DNA from: Atrina japonica
Lineage: Eukaryota; Mollusca; Bivalvia; Pterioida; Pinnidae
Assembly (NCBI GenBank): GCA_030159075.1
Contig: BROG01000535.1
Location: forward strand, 45,001 to 109,000
Direction: 5' to 3'
Length of the DNA stretch: 64,000 bases
The notes beneath the pieces are model-generated. The model worked only from the letters and a program-made list of their open reading frames with translations, had not been told where the DNA came from and did no database searches. The translations under genes and the position numbers were made by a program. Shown here in pieces: positions 47,310 to 63,870 of the stretch (positions within the stretch are counted from its first letter, which is position 1; each line of letters opens with the position of its first letter).

Positions 47310-50300
47310 TGGCTCGGTGTAGTTTTAGGTAACTCTGAAGTTGCCCGGATGTAGTTTTTGGTAGCTCTGAAGTGGCTCGGTGTAGTTTTAGGTAACTCTG
47401 AAGTGGCACGGGTGTAGTTTTAGGTAACTGGAGTTGGTCAGGTGTAGTTTTGGGTAATTGAAGTAACTCGGGTGTAGCTTTGGTAACTCTGTAGTGGTTC
47501 GGGTGTAGTTTTAGGTAACTCTGAAGTGGATCGGGTGTAGTTTTTAGTAACTCTGAAGTGGCTCGGATGTGGTTTTATGCAACTCTGAAGTTGCTCATGT
47601 GTAGTTTTACGTGACTCTGAAGTAGCTCGGGTGTTGTTTTTGGTAACTTTGAAGTAGCTCGGGTGTAGTTTTAGGTAATTATGAAGTGGCTCGGGTGTAG
47701 TTTTATGTAACTCTGAAGTTGCTCAGTTGTAGTTTTAGGCAACTCTGAAGTAGCTCGAGTGTAGTTTTAGGTAACTGAAGTTGCGCAGGTGTAGTTTTTG
47801 GTTACTGAAGTATATCGGGTGTAGATTTAGGTGACTCTGACATAGCTCGGTTGTAGTTTTAGGTAACTGAAGTAACTGGGGTGTAGATTTAAGTGCCTCT
47901 AACTTAGCTCCGGTGTAGTTTTAGGTAACTGAAGTTGCTAGGGCGTAGTTTTAGGTACCTAAAGTAGCTCGGGTGTAGTTTGAGGTAACTAAATTTGCTA
48001 ACTGTGTTGGTTTTAGGTTACTGAAGTAGCTGGGGTGTAGTTTAAGGTAACTCTAAAGTAGCTCGAGTGTAGTTTTCAGTAACTGAAGTTGCTCAGGTGT
48101 AGTTTTAGGTAACTCTGAAGTGGCTTGGGTGTAGTTTTGGTAACTCTGACGTAGCTCTGGTGTAGTTTTGGTAACTCTGAAGTAGCTGGGGTGTAGTTTT
48201 GGTAACTCTAAAGTGTGGTTTTAGGTGACTGAAGTTGCTCGGGTGTAGTTTTAGGTAACTATGAAGTGGTTCGGATATAATTTTCGGTAACTCTGAAGTA
48301 GCTTGGTTGTAGTTTTAGGTAACTGAAGTTGCTCGGTTGTATTTTCAGGTAACTGAAATAGATCGGGTGTAGTTTTGGTAACTCTGATGTAGCTCGGGTG
48401 TAAAATTGGTAACTCTGAAGTGACTCGGGTGTAGTTTTAGGTAAATCTGAAGTTGCTCAGGTGTAGTTCTAAGTGAATCTGAAGTTGCTCGAGTGTAGAT
48501 TTAGGTAATTCTGCAGTGGTTCGAGTGTAGTTTTAGGTAATTGAGAAGAGGCTTGGGTGTAGTTTTATGTGAATCTGAAGTTGCTCGAGTGTAGTTTTTG
48601 GTAACTACGAAGTAGCTGGAATGTAGTTTTAGGTAAGTGAAGTTGCGCAAGTGTAGTTTTAGGTGACTCTGACATAGCTTGGTTGTACTTTCAGTTAATT
48701 GAAGTAACTCGGTGCTAGGTTTAGGTGACTCTGACATAGCTCGGGTGTAGTTTTAGGTAAATGAAGTAACTCGGGTGTAGTTTTGGTACTCTGAAGTAGC
48801 TCGGGTGTAGTTTTAGTAACTAAAGTTGCGCAGTGTAGTTTTAGGTAACTGAAGTAGCTCGGGTGTAGTTTTGGTAACTCTAAAAGTAGCTTAGGTATAG
48901 TTTTTGTAATTCTGAAGTGGCTCGGGTGTAGTTTTAGGTAACACTAATGTAGCTCGAGTGTAGTTTTAAGTAACTGAAGTTGCTCGGGTGTAGTTTTAGG
49001 TAACTTTGAAGTGTCTCGAATGTAGATTTGGGTAACTAAAGTTGAGCAGGTGTAGTTTTAGGTAACTCTAAAGTAGCTCGAATGTAGTTTATTTAAACAA
49101 AGTTGTGCAGGTGTAGTTGTAGGTAACTAGAGTAACTCGGGTGTAGTTTTGGTAAATCTGAAGTAGCTCGGTTTTAGTTTTTGAAACTCTGACGTAGCTA
49201 CGGTGTAGTTTTAGGTAACTGAAGTTGCTAGGATGTAGTTTTAGGTAACTGAAGTAGCTCGGATGTAGTTTTAGGTAACTCTAAAGTATCTCGAGTGTAG
49301 TTTTAAGTAACAGAAGTTGATTGGGTGTACTTTTAGGTAACTGAAGTTGCGCAGGTGTAGTTTTTGGTTACTGAAGTATATCGGGTGTAGATTTAGGTGA
49401 CTCTGACATAGCTCGGTTGTAGTTTTAGGTAACTGAAGTAACTCGGTTGTAGATTTAGGTGACTCTGACATAGCTCGGTTGTAGTTTTAGGTAACTGAAG
49501 TAACTGGGGTGTAGATTTAGGTGCCTCTTACATAGCTCCGGTGTAGTTTTAGGTAGCTGAAGTTGCTAGGGTGTAGTTTTAGATAACTGAAGTAGCTCGG
49601 GTGTAGTTTTAGGTAACTCTAAAGTAGCTGGAATGTAGTTTTAAGTAACGAGTTGCTCGGGTGTAGTTTTAGTAACTCTGACGTAGCTTTGTTGTAGTTT
49701 TTGGTAAATCTGACGTAGCTGAGGTGTAGCTTTAGGTAAGTCTAAAGTAGCTCAGGTGTAGTTTTGGTAACTCTGACATACCTCGGATGTAGGTTTAGGT
49801 GACTCGGAAGTTGATCGTCTGTAGTTTTAGGTAACTCTGCAGTGGTTTGGGTGTAGTTTCGGTAACTCTGAATTGACTTGGGTGTAGTTTTAGGTGACTC
49901 TGAAGTTGCTTAGGTGTAGTTTTAGATGAATCTGAACTTGCTGGAGTGTTGTTTTAGGTAACTATGAAGTAGCTCGGGTGTAGTTTTAGGTGACTCTGAA
50001 GTGGCTCGGGTGTAATTTTTGGTAACTCTGAAGTGGCTCGAGTGTAGTTTTAGATAACTCTTGAGTGGCTCGAGTGTAGTTTTAGGTGAATCTGAAGTTG
50101 CTCGAGTGTAGTTTTAGGTAACTACGAAGTAGCTCAAGTGTAGTTTTAGGTAACTGAAGTAACTCGGTTGTAGTTTTAGGTGACTCTGACATAGCTCGGT
50201 TGTAGTTTTAGGTAACTGAAGTAACTCGGGTGTAGTTTTAGGTAACTCTAAAGTAGCTGGAATGTAGTTTTAAGTAACTCTGACGTAGCTTGGGTGTAGT

Positions 50301-52543
50301 TTTGGTAACTCTGACGTAGCTTAGGTGTAGTTTTGGTAACTCTGACGTAGCTCGGGTGTAGTTTTGGTAACTCTGAAGTAGCTCGGGTGTAGTTTAAGGT
50401 AACTGAAGTTGCATGGGTGTAGCTTTAGGTAACTCTGAAGTAGCTCAGGTGTAGTTTTGGTAACTCTGACATAGCTCGGGTGTAGGTTTAGGTGACTCTG
50501 AAGTGGTTCGAGTGTAGTTTTAGATAACTCTTAAGTGGCTCGGGTGTAGTTTTAGGTGAATCTGAAGTTGCCCGAGTGTAGTTTTAGGTAACTATGAAGT
50601 AGCTCAAGTGTAGTTTTAGGTAACTGAAGTTGCGCAGGTGTAGATTTAGGTGACTCTGACATAGCTCAGTTGTAGTTTTAGGTAACTGAAGTAACTTGGG
50701 TGTAGTTTTGGTAACTCTGAAGTAGCTCCTGTGTAGTTTTAGGTAACTGAAGTTGTGCAGTGTAGTTTTAGGTAACTGAAGTAGCTCGAGTGTAGTTGTG
50801 GTAACTCTGAAGTAGCTCGGGTGTAGTTTTAGGTAACTGAAGTTGTGCAGTGTAGTTTTAGGTAACTGAAGTAGCTCGAGTGTAGTTTTGGTAACTCTGA
50901 ATTAGCTCGGGTGTACTTTTGGTAACTCATAAGTAGCTCAAGTGTAGTTTTAAGTAACTGAAGTTGCTCGGTGTAGTTATAGGTAACTCAGAAGTAGCTC
51001 GAGTGTAGTGTTAGGTAACTGAAGTTGCGCAGGTGTAGTTTTAGGTAACTAGAGTAACACGGTGTAGTTTTGGTAACTCTGAAGTAGCTCCTGTGTAGTT
51101 TTAGGTAACTGAAGTTGTGCAGTGTAGTTTTAGGTAACTGAAGTAGCTCGAGTGTAGTTTTGGTAACTCTGAAGAAGCTCGGGTGTAGTTTTGATAACTC
51201 TGAAGTAGCTTGGGTGTAGTTTTTGTAATTCTGAAGTAGCTCGGGTGTAGTTTTAGGTAACTCATAAGTAGCTCAAGTGTAGTTTTAAGTAACTGAAGTT
51301 GCTCGGTGTAGTTATAGGTAACTCATAAGTAGCTCAAGTGTAGTTTTAAGTAACTGAAGTTGCTCGGTGTAGTTATAGGTAACTCAGAAGTAGCTCGAGT
51401 GTAGTTTTAGGTAACTGAAGTTGTGTAGGTGTAGTTTTAGGTAACTAGAGTAACACGGTGTAGTTTTGGTAACTCTGAAGTAGCTCGGGTGTAGTTTTTG
51501 TAACTCTGAAGTAGCTTGGGTGTAGTTTTTGTAATTCTGAAGTAGCTCGGGTGTAGTTTTAGGTAACTCATAAGTAGCTCAAGTGTAGTTTTAAGTAACT
51601 GAAGTTGCTTGGTGTAGTTAAAGGTAACTCAGAAGTAGCTCGAGTGTAGTTTTAGGTAACTGAAGTTGCACAGGTGTAGTTTTAGGTAACTAGAGTAACA
51701 CGGTGTAGTTTTGGTAACTATGAAGTTGCTCGGTTGTAGTTTTTGTAACTCTGACGTAGCTCCGGTGTAGTTTTAAGTAACTGAAGTTGCTCAGGTGTAG
51801 TTTTAGGTAACTCTGAAGTAGCTTGAGTGTAGTTTTGGTTACTCTGACGTAGCTCAGGTGTAGTTTTGGTAACTCTGAAGAACCTGGGGTGTAGTTTTGG
51901 TAACTCTGAAGTAGCTCAGTGTAGTTTTAGGTAACACTCAAGTAGCTCGAGTGTAGTTTTAAGTAACTGAAGTTGCTTGGGTTTAGTTTTGGTAACTCTG
52001 ATGTACCTCGGGTGTAGGTTAAGGTAACTGAATTGGTTTGGGTGTAGGTTTAGGTAACTGAAGTTGCTCGGTTGTAGTTTTAGGTGACTCTGAAGTTGCT
52101 CGGGTGTAGTTTTAGATGACTATGAAGTAGCTCTGGTGTAGTTTTAGGTGACTTTGAAGTGTCTCGAGTGTAGTTTGTGGTAACTGTAAAGTGGCTTGAG
52201 TGTAGTGTTGGGTAACACTGAAGTGGCTCAGGTGTAGTTTTAGGTGAATCTGAAGTTGTTCGGGTGTACTTTTAGGTAACTATGAAGTAGCTCGGATGTA
52301 GTTTTAGGTGACTCTGAAGTGGCTCGGGTGTAGTATTAGGTAACTCTTAAGTGGCTCGGGTGTAGTTACAGGTGAATCTGAAGTTGCTCGAGTGTAGTTT
52401 TAGGTAACTCTGATGTGGCTCAAATTTAGTTTTAGGTGACTCTGAAGTGGCTCGGGTGTAGTTTTAGTTAACTATGAAGTGGCTCGGGTGTAGTTTTCGG
52501 TGACTCTGAAGTGGCTCGGGTGTAGTTTAAGGTGACTTTGAGA
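47310..52543. repeat. 5.2 kb minisatellite of about 27/32 bp units
   Basis: The unit GTAGTTTTAGGTAACTCTGA + AGTAGCTCGGGT (32 bases) alternates irregularly with a 27-base form lacking CTCTG. Well over 150 units are present with many substitutions. From about 50700 to 51720, blocks of several units recur nearly identically, giving a higher-order pattern. Frames on the minus strand translate the units (for example TTPKPLLNYL) but carry no gene signature. It fills the region between 47.3 and 52.5 kb without interruption. Confidence 0.97.
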
Positions 52544-53563
52544 TAACTAGTTTTCAGCCGAGGCATAAAATAAGTCCCGCGTCACAATCGAACTCATACT
52601 TATAGAACTATTATGACATTGGAAGTTCAAAGCAGAAAACATTTTCCCCATTGCTGGTGACATTTCTCTATGGGCTACACCAACACCGTGTGACATATAC
52701 AAAAACGGAATTTCTTTCTTTTTTGGCGAGTTGTTAAACATAAACAAATTAAGAGAAAACGTTGCATTCTTCTGTGAACTCTTTGTTTTGAGTGTATGGA
52801 TAAATGTAAACAAATCAAGGATCACAAATTTTCAACCTTAATTTACAGCTCAGCACGGGTATATCTCATATCAGATATAAGTGGCTTGAAGTTTTCTTTC
52901 ATGCTGAAATGAGAGAAAGTTTGCAGTATTCACTATGTTCAAGAAAACTGATATTGAAAATTGCAGTTATTCGGCTGTCAGCCATCTTGGTTTTGATCCC
53001 AATTAAACCAGAGTGACATACATCACATCGTAACCAAGAAAATATTATTCTGAAGCCAGAACTAAAGGTGTTTTATTGGTTTATCACATGTTTTTATACC
53101 AACAATAACATAAACCTTTAGAGTACTGCTAATTATAAAACAAGAGTAAAATCATAATTAATTTATCATTCACTAAGTCCAGAGTCAGAACAAATGCATG
53201 AACATTTTCAAGCAGCTTGAAACATTTATTTTGAGTGACCAATTACTCAATACTTTTGTATTTGTGTTTATATTTACTGGCAATTTCAGCGCTAGTAAAA
53301 TATTTCATGCATTTATGCCAAATTATGGCTTGGCATGAAAATTGCTGAATTCATGTGCACTTAATCTTAATGGCATACAAGCTGTTAAAATGGATTTTTC
53401 TTTGTATTAAAATTTCAAATATTCTAAGTTTTATATAAATAGTGTTTTTAAAAAATCACGGTGATAAAAACTTCTTGTTATGTCGTATTTGTGAAAAGAA
53501 ATTGAATAAGAAAACAGTTGTATTCTTATATGGATGGCAAAAATATTAATCATTAGCGTATTT
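52544..53563. other. Intergenic, no supported gene
   Basis: Minus frame 52547-52825 (92 codons) begins right at the edge of the minisatellite. It has no recognisable domain and no matching splice partner. The rest is AT-rich. Confidence 0.35.
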
Positions 53564-53577
53564 CATTCATTCTAGGC

Positions 53578-53819
53578 TTTTTGTTTGTTTGTTTATTGTT
53601 GTTTAACGTCCCACTCAAGAATCTTTCACTCATATGGAGACGTCACCAAATGCCAGCGAAGGGCATCATCTTTTGACCTATGCTCGGCACTAATGGCCAC
53701 TGCCGACACCTACTATGACACGGGACCTCATCCGAAGGACAGGTAACCAACCTGCCACCGACTGGATTAGAACTCACGATCAAGAGACGAGTGCGCCACT
53801 GACTGAGCCAGGCCAGCTC
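53578..53819 (-). mobile_element. tRNA-derived SINE, copy 3, with exact 14 bp target duplication
   Basis: This is the same family as copies 1, 2 and 4, on the minus strand, with part of the body deleted. CATTCATTCTAGGC at 53564-53577 and again at 53820-53833 is an exact 14 bp target duplication, marking both ends. Confidence 0.92.
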
Positions 53820-53969
53820 CATTCATTCTAGGCAATACATGCATATGTTAAATTTTTCTTTGGCAATATATATTTTTAGCCTTTTTAATTGCAGTTTTGG
53901 TCTAATTTTTGTCTCACCGTGACAAAGTCGCAAAAGCAAGACATAGGTGCTGCTTTCCGACAGCAACGG

Positions 53970-54600
53970 GATCAAACTTTGCACTTAGCTCCAACGTTAA
54001 ATTTTGGTTATCAGATTGCTGTTCAATTAAAACTGGTGCTAGGTTGGTGATATTTGGCCTGAATGTTCCTTGGGGGTCTTGCATTGACGTTGTGAAGTTT
54101 AATATGGAATTTTTTTTTTCGAATTTTTAACGTTTTTTGACAGAGTATTTTTTTCAAAAATTTGCTGTGTCTAGCTCCAATGTTAAGTTTTTGTTACAGG
54201 CTTGCTGTTCAGTTGATATTGGTACCAACTTGGTGATATTTGGTCTGGACGTTCCTGGGGGGGTGTCTAGCATTGATGTTAGGAAGGATAATTTTTGCTG
54301 TGCTCAGATCAATGTTAAGTTTTTGTTACAGGTTTGCTGTTCAGTTGACATTGGCGCTAGTTTGTTGATATTTGGTATGGACGATTCTGGGGTCTTTAGC
54401 ATTGATGTTAAGAAGTTTGATTGGGAACATTTTTTTTATTTTGGGGGATTTTTTATGTTTTTGGATATACTGTTTCTTGCAAAAATTTGCTGTGTTCAGA
54501 TCAATGTTAAATTTGCATTGGGGTCATGGTTCTCCGTTAATGATAGTAGTAGGTTGCTGATAATTTGGATGGAGGTTCCATTAGGGTAGAACATCAGTGC
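53970..54600 (+). repeat. Four-unit degenerate tandem repeat (about 130 bp)
   Basis: Units begin near 53980, 54165, 54303 and 54495. Each holds AATGTTAA(A/G)TTT, then TTGCTGTTCAGTTGA, TTGGTGATATTTGG and AGCATTGATGTTA. The plus frame 54137-54589 stays open across two or three units, giving repeated VKFLLQ.CCSVDIG...IFG.D segments. This could be a decayed repeat protein, but no start or splice context supports a gene. Confidence 0.65.
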
Positions 54601-54631
54601 TTATTGATGTGCATTGGGGTCTTTGGGGGTA

Positions 54632-55353
54632 TATGCCCCACCCCACCCCACCCCCTTAAATTTATTCTTTTATGTATTTTTGGAAAACCATTCACATGTA
54701 TACCCATATTCTTGTTGGTTATGGGTAGACACATTTATTGGTGTATGATAGTGTCATTGTGAGGTCCTATTCCATCCCTCTGAAATTTATATTTTTACTT
54801 ATAACTTAAAAACTGTTTACAGCTCCACCATTAATCCATATATATTATAGATCGCTGTTGGGACATTTAGTTGTGCATATGGGGGGTCCTGCCCAACCCC
54901 CTGAAATATATACTTACTATACTTTCCTACATTTGTTATCAAAGCTGGAGCCAACAAGACATAATTACGTGTAATTCTTGTTTTTTTGTATATGCCCCAC
55001 CCCCTTAAATTTATTCTTTTATGTATTTCTTGAAAATCTTTCACATGTCTATTCCTAAGCCATATATATTCTTGTTTGTTATGGGTAGACACATTTATTG
55101 GTGTATGATAGTGTCATTGTGAGGTCCTATCCCCTCCCCCTGAAATTTATATTTTTGCTTATAACTTGAAAACAGTTCACAGCCCAACCCTTAAACCATA
55201 CATATAATATTAATAGTTATGGGAAAACACATTCAGTAGTGTATGTGGGGGTACTGCCCCACCCCCTGAAATATATACTTACTATACTTTGCTACATCTG
55301 AAATCAAAGCTGGAGCCAACGAGACATAATTATGTGTAATTCTTGTTTTTTTA
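54632..55353 (+). repeat. Tandem duplication, two 360 bp copies
   Basis: Copy 1 is 54632-54990 and copy 2 is 54991-55353. Both start TATGCCCCACCC and end GTAATTCTTGTTTTTTT. Shared landmarks include TTATGGGTAGACACATTTAT and AAATATATACTTACTATACT, with a modest number of differences. Confidence 0.92.
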
Positions 55354-56820
55354 TCAAAATGACAGCCTGTATGCCTTTAAATATCAACTTTACACTGGGG
55401 AATTGATGAGGCAATTTGCTCCCCTGAAACTGTGAGAAAGTACAACAAACTGTAAATTTTCAAACATTTATTCAAATGATTTTCATAAGAAGTAATCTTG
55501 TCTGGATACTTGTAAATACATAACATTCCTTGAATACTAAAAAGTAATACCAAAAACCATATCTAGACGATTTTCTGATGCCAACCTCTTCACAAAACAA
55601 ATGACTACAATGTTCTTTTTCAGTGTGCAGAAAAACAATCACTGATTAATCAAAAATTACAAAGCTCATCTCACGCCAGCTTACTTGTACATCCACAAAT
55701 TAACCCTGCTTCAAAAAAAAACTTCTAAACCACAGCATTTAAAATGGACCCAGTCCAAAACAGGGTCAAGTTTGCGAAAGATGCCAGACAAATCTAGCAT
55801 CTGAAGCATTAAAGATGTTATAAGAATTATAAAACATATATGTCATACAAGTTAGTTGATGTATGATCAGTAAAGACACAAAATCTTAACCATCACCAAT
55901 CATGTGTGTCACAGAGCAATAAAAATGACTTAAGTTCAAACAGGGTCAATTTTGCCAAAATTACAAGTCCAATCCAATATCTGAAGGTAAGAGTAATGTT
56001 TAGAAACATAAGACTATCCAAAGCCACTGATCCGGAACACTTTGTATCCCAATACACATAGTCTGCATTGTATCTAACCATGGTGGATCAAAGAAAATTT
56101 AAACATGTTGGTGATTTTGTAAACTTAAGGGCACAAACATGGAAGGACAATTAATTCAAATTCCTTTGATATATCATGAACATAATACCAAAGTTAATAC
56201 AAAAGTATTAGTCAGGGTTGGGATGGATTAACTAGTCCAAACTAAAATTAGTCCAGTTTGGAATAATGATCCACCCCACCCAAGATTCTCTTTGTCTTGT
56301 TTCAGGTCTAAAATTCGATTTAATATCAAAATTAACAGTGACTAAATGAGGATTATTTCAGTTTTCAAACAAAGTGAGCTCTAAATATTCGGATTTCTCT
56401 TCACTGTTATTGAATACATTTTACACATATCACGCAGACGCAAACCGAGAACACTTTTCACCAAGGTAATTCACACAAAATTTTCTACAAAAGTACAATT
56501 TGTAACAAATAACATTTTACAGAGCATTATACAGGAACATACAAATCATCCAATACATGCAATGAATAAAATCTAACAAAAAAAATAAACAACAACAACA
56601 AAATTATAAATCAACTACAAACACAAGCAAACCAAATGTGTTGATTGGAATGTCAATAAAACATAACGATGATGAAAATTATACCTCTGGTTAAAAGATA
56701 TTGAGCAACACAAAAAAACTGTCTAGTTAGCTATTTTTAACTTTCTGGTATATAAACCTATGGCACATTTAAATCAGTTCAACAATGGCTGGTAGCATAA
56801 TGATCACAATATAGAGAAAG
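55354..56820. other. Intergenic, no supported gene
   Basis: A weak direct repeat (AACAGGGTCAA(G/T)TTTGC at about 55760 and 55940) is visible. Otherwise AT-rich, with no gene. Confidence 0.4.
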
Positions 56821-56824
56821 TTGT

Positions 56825-57330
56825 TTTGGACATACATACATAATAATTGCTGCTTGGCAACCAACCATCGGCAGATTATGGCCATCATTCTATTTAGAGA
56901 TAGTTGCTATGGAGATACATAAATAATGATTGTTACTTAGCAACTAATAATAAGCAGATGATCATCGTCATTCTATTTAGCGATAGTTGTTATGGATATA
57001 CATACATAATAATTGTTACTTAGCAACTACAGTGAAACTTGTAAATAAAGACCCCCCCCTAGGGACACAAAAATACCAGTCTTTATAGGGAGGTGGTCTT
57101 TATATAGAGGTTGATTTGTACACAAATGGTACTATTGGGGACAGCAAAGAAACTTCTGGTCTTTATGACCAGATGGTCTTTATACACAGGTGGTTGCTCA
57201 AGCAGGTTTTACTGTATTTGTAATGATAAGCAGATGATCATTGCCATTCTATTTAGAGATAGTTATTATGGAGATACATAAATATTAATTGTTACTTAGC
57301 AACTGATAATAAGCAGAAAATCATCTTCAG
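56825..57330. repeat. Tandem repeat of about 105 bp, three copies, split by a MITE
   Basis: Units are built on CATACATAATAATTGTTACT, TAGCAACTA, AGCAGATGATCAT, CATTCTATTTAGAGATAGTT. Two copies lie at about 56825-57027. After MITE D copy 2 the third resumes at about 57217-57325, in register with the sequence that the MITE interrupts. Confidence 0.8.
57028..57216. mobile_element. MITE family D, copy 2, inserted in a tandem repeat
   Basis: The left end TACAGTGAAACTTG and right end CAGGTTTTACTGTA form the terminal inverted repeat. The interior has CTTTATAGGGAGGTGGTCTT and CTTTATACACAGGTGG. It interrupts CAACTA / ATGATAAGCAG of the host repeat, whose empty site is visible at about 56938 (CAACTAATAATAAGCAGATG). 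Confidence 0.82.
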
Positions 57331-57404
57331 TCTATTTGGGTAGACACAAAAGATGAACATTTCCAAATTGATAGGTGCACATTGGTCAGTTTCATTAACT
57401 GGAT

Positions 57405-57785
57405 TTGCACGGGTGATTATCTGACAGGTGATTGATTCAGACATATTACACATGTAAAGGTGCTACACATGGTGATTATCAAATTTCTGGTGGGTGACTC
57501 AGACATATTACACATGTAAAGGTGCTACACATGGTGATTATCAAATTTCTGGTGGGTGACTCAGACATATTACACATGTAAAGGTGCTACACAGGAGGAT
57601 TATCAAATTTCTGGTGGGTGACTCAGACATATTACACATGTAAAGGTGCTACACAGGGTGATTATCAAATTTTCTGATGGGTGACTCAGACATATTACAC
57701 ATGTTAAGGTGTTACACAGGGTAATTATCAACTTTTTGGTGGGTCACTCAGACATATTGCACATGTTAAGGTGTTACACAGAATG
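57405..57785. repeat. Tandem repeat of about 62 bp, six copies
   Basis: The unit ACATATTACACATGTAAAGG, TGCTACACATGGTGATTATC, AAATTTCTGGTGGGTGACTC, AG repeats with few changes. The last copies differ more. Confidence 0.95.
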
Positions 57786-57794
57786 CAGATGTAT

Positions 57795-58365
57795 GTTATA
57801 CTAAACTTTATGTGGATATCTGTTATAATGAACATCGTGTGGAGATGAGACAACAGATATCTGTTATACTGAACTTTGTGTGGAGATGAGAGCAGATATC
57901 TGTTACACTGAACTTTGTGTGGATATGGGAGAGCAGATATCTGTTATACTGAACTTTGTGTGGAGATGGGAGAGCAGATATCTGTTATACTGAACTTTGT
58001 GTGGATATGGGAGAGCAGATATCTGTTATACTGAACTTTGTGTGGAGATGAGACAAGATATCAGTTATAATGAACTTTGTGTGAATATGAGAAGATATCT
58101 GTTATACTGATCTTTGTGTGGAGATGAGACAGCAGATATCTGTTATAATGAACTTTTTGTGGGGATGAAACAGAAGATATCTGTTATACTGAACTCTGTG
58201 TGGAGATAAGAGAGCAGATGTTTGTTATACTAAACTTTATGTGGAGATGAGACAGCAGATATCTGTTATACTGAACTTTGTGTGGGGATGAAACATATGA
58301 TATCTGTTATACTGAACTTTGTGTGGAGATGAGACAGAAGATATCTTTTATACTGAACTTTGCTC
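57795..58365. repeat. Tandem repeat of about 42 bp, about 14 copies
   Basis: The unit AGATATCTGTTATACTGAAC, TTTGTGTGGAGATGAGACAG recurs with small indels. It is adjacent to the 62 bp repeat but unrelated in sequence. Confidence 0.95.
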
Positions 58366-59148
58366 ATGTTTTGTATCTGTTTATAGTGTCAACAAGTTTG
58401 AATTTCAGAGTTCTCATCATTTCACTGACCTAAGCTTTGCCATATTTACATTTTAAAATGTCTACCTTTTTTATTTACAAGTGCCTCTTATGGCAACATT
58501 ACATAATATTGCACTAGTCAATATCCATTCATGTTTTAATAATCTTATCACAGTATTGAAAGTATTAGCTAACTATGTGGTTTTTTTTAAATAGAAAAAA
58601 AATTAAGAGACATCAAAATTAATTTTTGTATGTACTTAAAATTCCAGTGCTATATACTCAAGAGAGTTTGGGCTCATTCTAACTCGTCAGCCCCTGAATA
58701 GCTTTGGACTCTTCTGTAAATCAATGACTTAGACAAGTCCAAATGTGTCTTAAGGGATGAATGAGTTAAAATGTTTAACTGGAAGTCACTTGTTTAACCA
58801 AAAAAAAATTTCATGAATTCTTTTTTTTAAATGTAATCTTCTTTTACATTGATACCATTCGTGTTCTGAAGAAAACGCACAAAATTAAAAGTTTTTAACA
58901 ATTATAAAGAACTGATATGGTCAGAATAATAAAAAAAATGAGTGTAAAACATTTCTCAAGTTGATGAGGCAAGTTATGGATCACAGCTGTCAAAAGTTTA
59001 GCTTAAATCTGTCCATCATTTAAATGTTTTCGTTCCCAGACTGTCAAGATATCTATTACAATGAAGTGTGGTCAAAATTTTGTTTTCCAAATAAAGTTAC
59101 GGCAATTGATGAGTTGAAAGTACATAAATATACCTGAACTATAAAATA
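58366..59148. other. Intergenic, nothing recognised
   Basis: AT-rich. No gene or repeat could be supported. Confidence 0.4.
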
Positions 59149-59149
59149 C

Positions 59150-59341
59150 AGTGGAATTTTGTTTTACAGTTAAATCGGGTAAGCTGTTATTTCGGTTATG
59201 TCAAAGTCAAAAGGCTGGTCCCAAATTTTATGGATTGAAAACAATATTCATTAAAAAAATCAGTTATTTCAAATTCCTGATATCCTGAAGAAATAGGGGC
59301 AGTTTTGTGAATTTCGAGATAATACGATTCTATTGTATATA
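59150..59341 (+). mobile_element. MITE family E, copy 1
   Basis: It starts TACAGTGGAATTTTGTTTTA and ends GAGATAATACGATTCTATTG + TA, an imperfect terminal inverted repeat. The interior has GGTCCCAAATTTTATGG and TATCCTGAAGAAATAGGGGC. Related copies are at 59556-59734 and, inverted, at 31548-31722. Confidence 0.7.
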
Positions 59342-59555
59342 AATTCTGTAAACGACTTTTATATTTCAGGAGACTGAAATTGGCATAAATTTGCAAATGA
59401 ACATTTTTGCCTACTTTTTTTAGAAGTTAGCAACTTGATTTGTCTCCCATGATGTCGCTAGTTTTTTGCCTGCCTGGACATTTTAATTAGGAATACAATT
59501 CTTAAAATAATGCAATAAACATTGGGGTATTTTTTTTACATTTTTTTTTTTAATT

Positions 59556-59734
59556 AGTGGAATCTCGTTATGTCCAAATCAAATGAGTAAAAATTCTGGA
59601 TATGTCAAGGTTGAACGGCCTGTCCAAATTTTTATGGCTATGTTAATTAAATATTTCCGTTACCTTGAATTCTAGATATCTCAGAGTAATGGGGGTGGTC
59701 CATGAATTTCAAGATAACAACATTCCACTGTATT
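59556..59734 (+). mobile_element. MITE family E, copy 2
   Basis: It starts GTGGAATCTCGTTATGTCCA and ends CAAGATAACAACATTCCACT + GTA. The interior ATCTCAGAGTAATGGGGGTG and TGTCCAAATTTTTATGGC match copy 1. It lies 215 bases from copy 1 in the same orientation. Confidence 0.75.
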
Positions 59735-59910
59735 TTATATAAAAAAGTTACAACCAATGAACCAAAATTTACGGGAAAATAAAATTTTGGACACTACGCA
59801 CTGCAATCAGTTAACGATCACGTTCAAGATGACGGTAACTTTGTCGTAGATTTATACACTATTTATGATCACAGCATTCGCTTACTTTCTGTTTTACAGA
59901 TCAAGTCATT

Positions 59911-63870
<3,960 letters not shown>

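Noticed and set aside
52547..52825. 92-codon minus frame beside the minisatellite, considered as a further WD-like exon
   Set aside because: No beta-propeller pattern and no acceptor/donor pair in a matching phase could be found.
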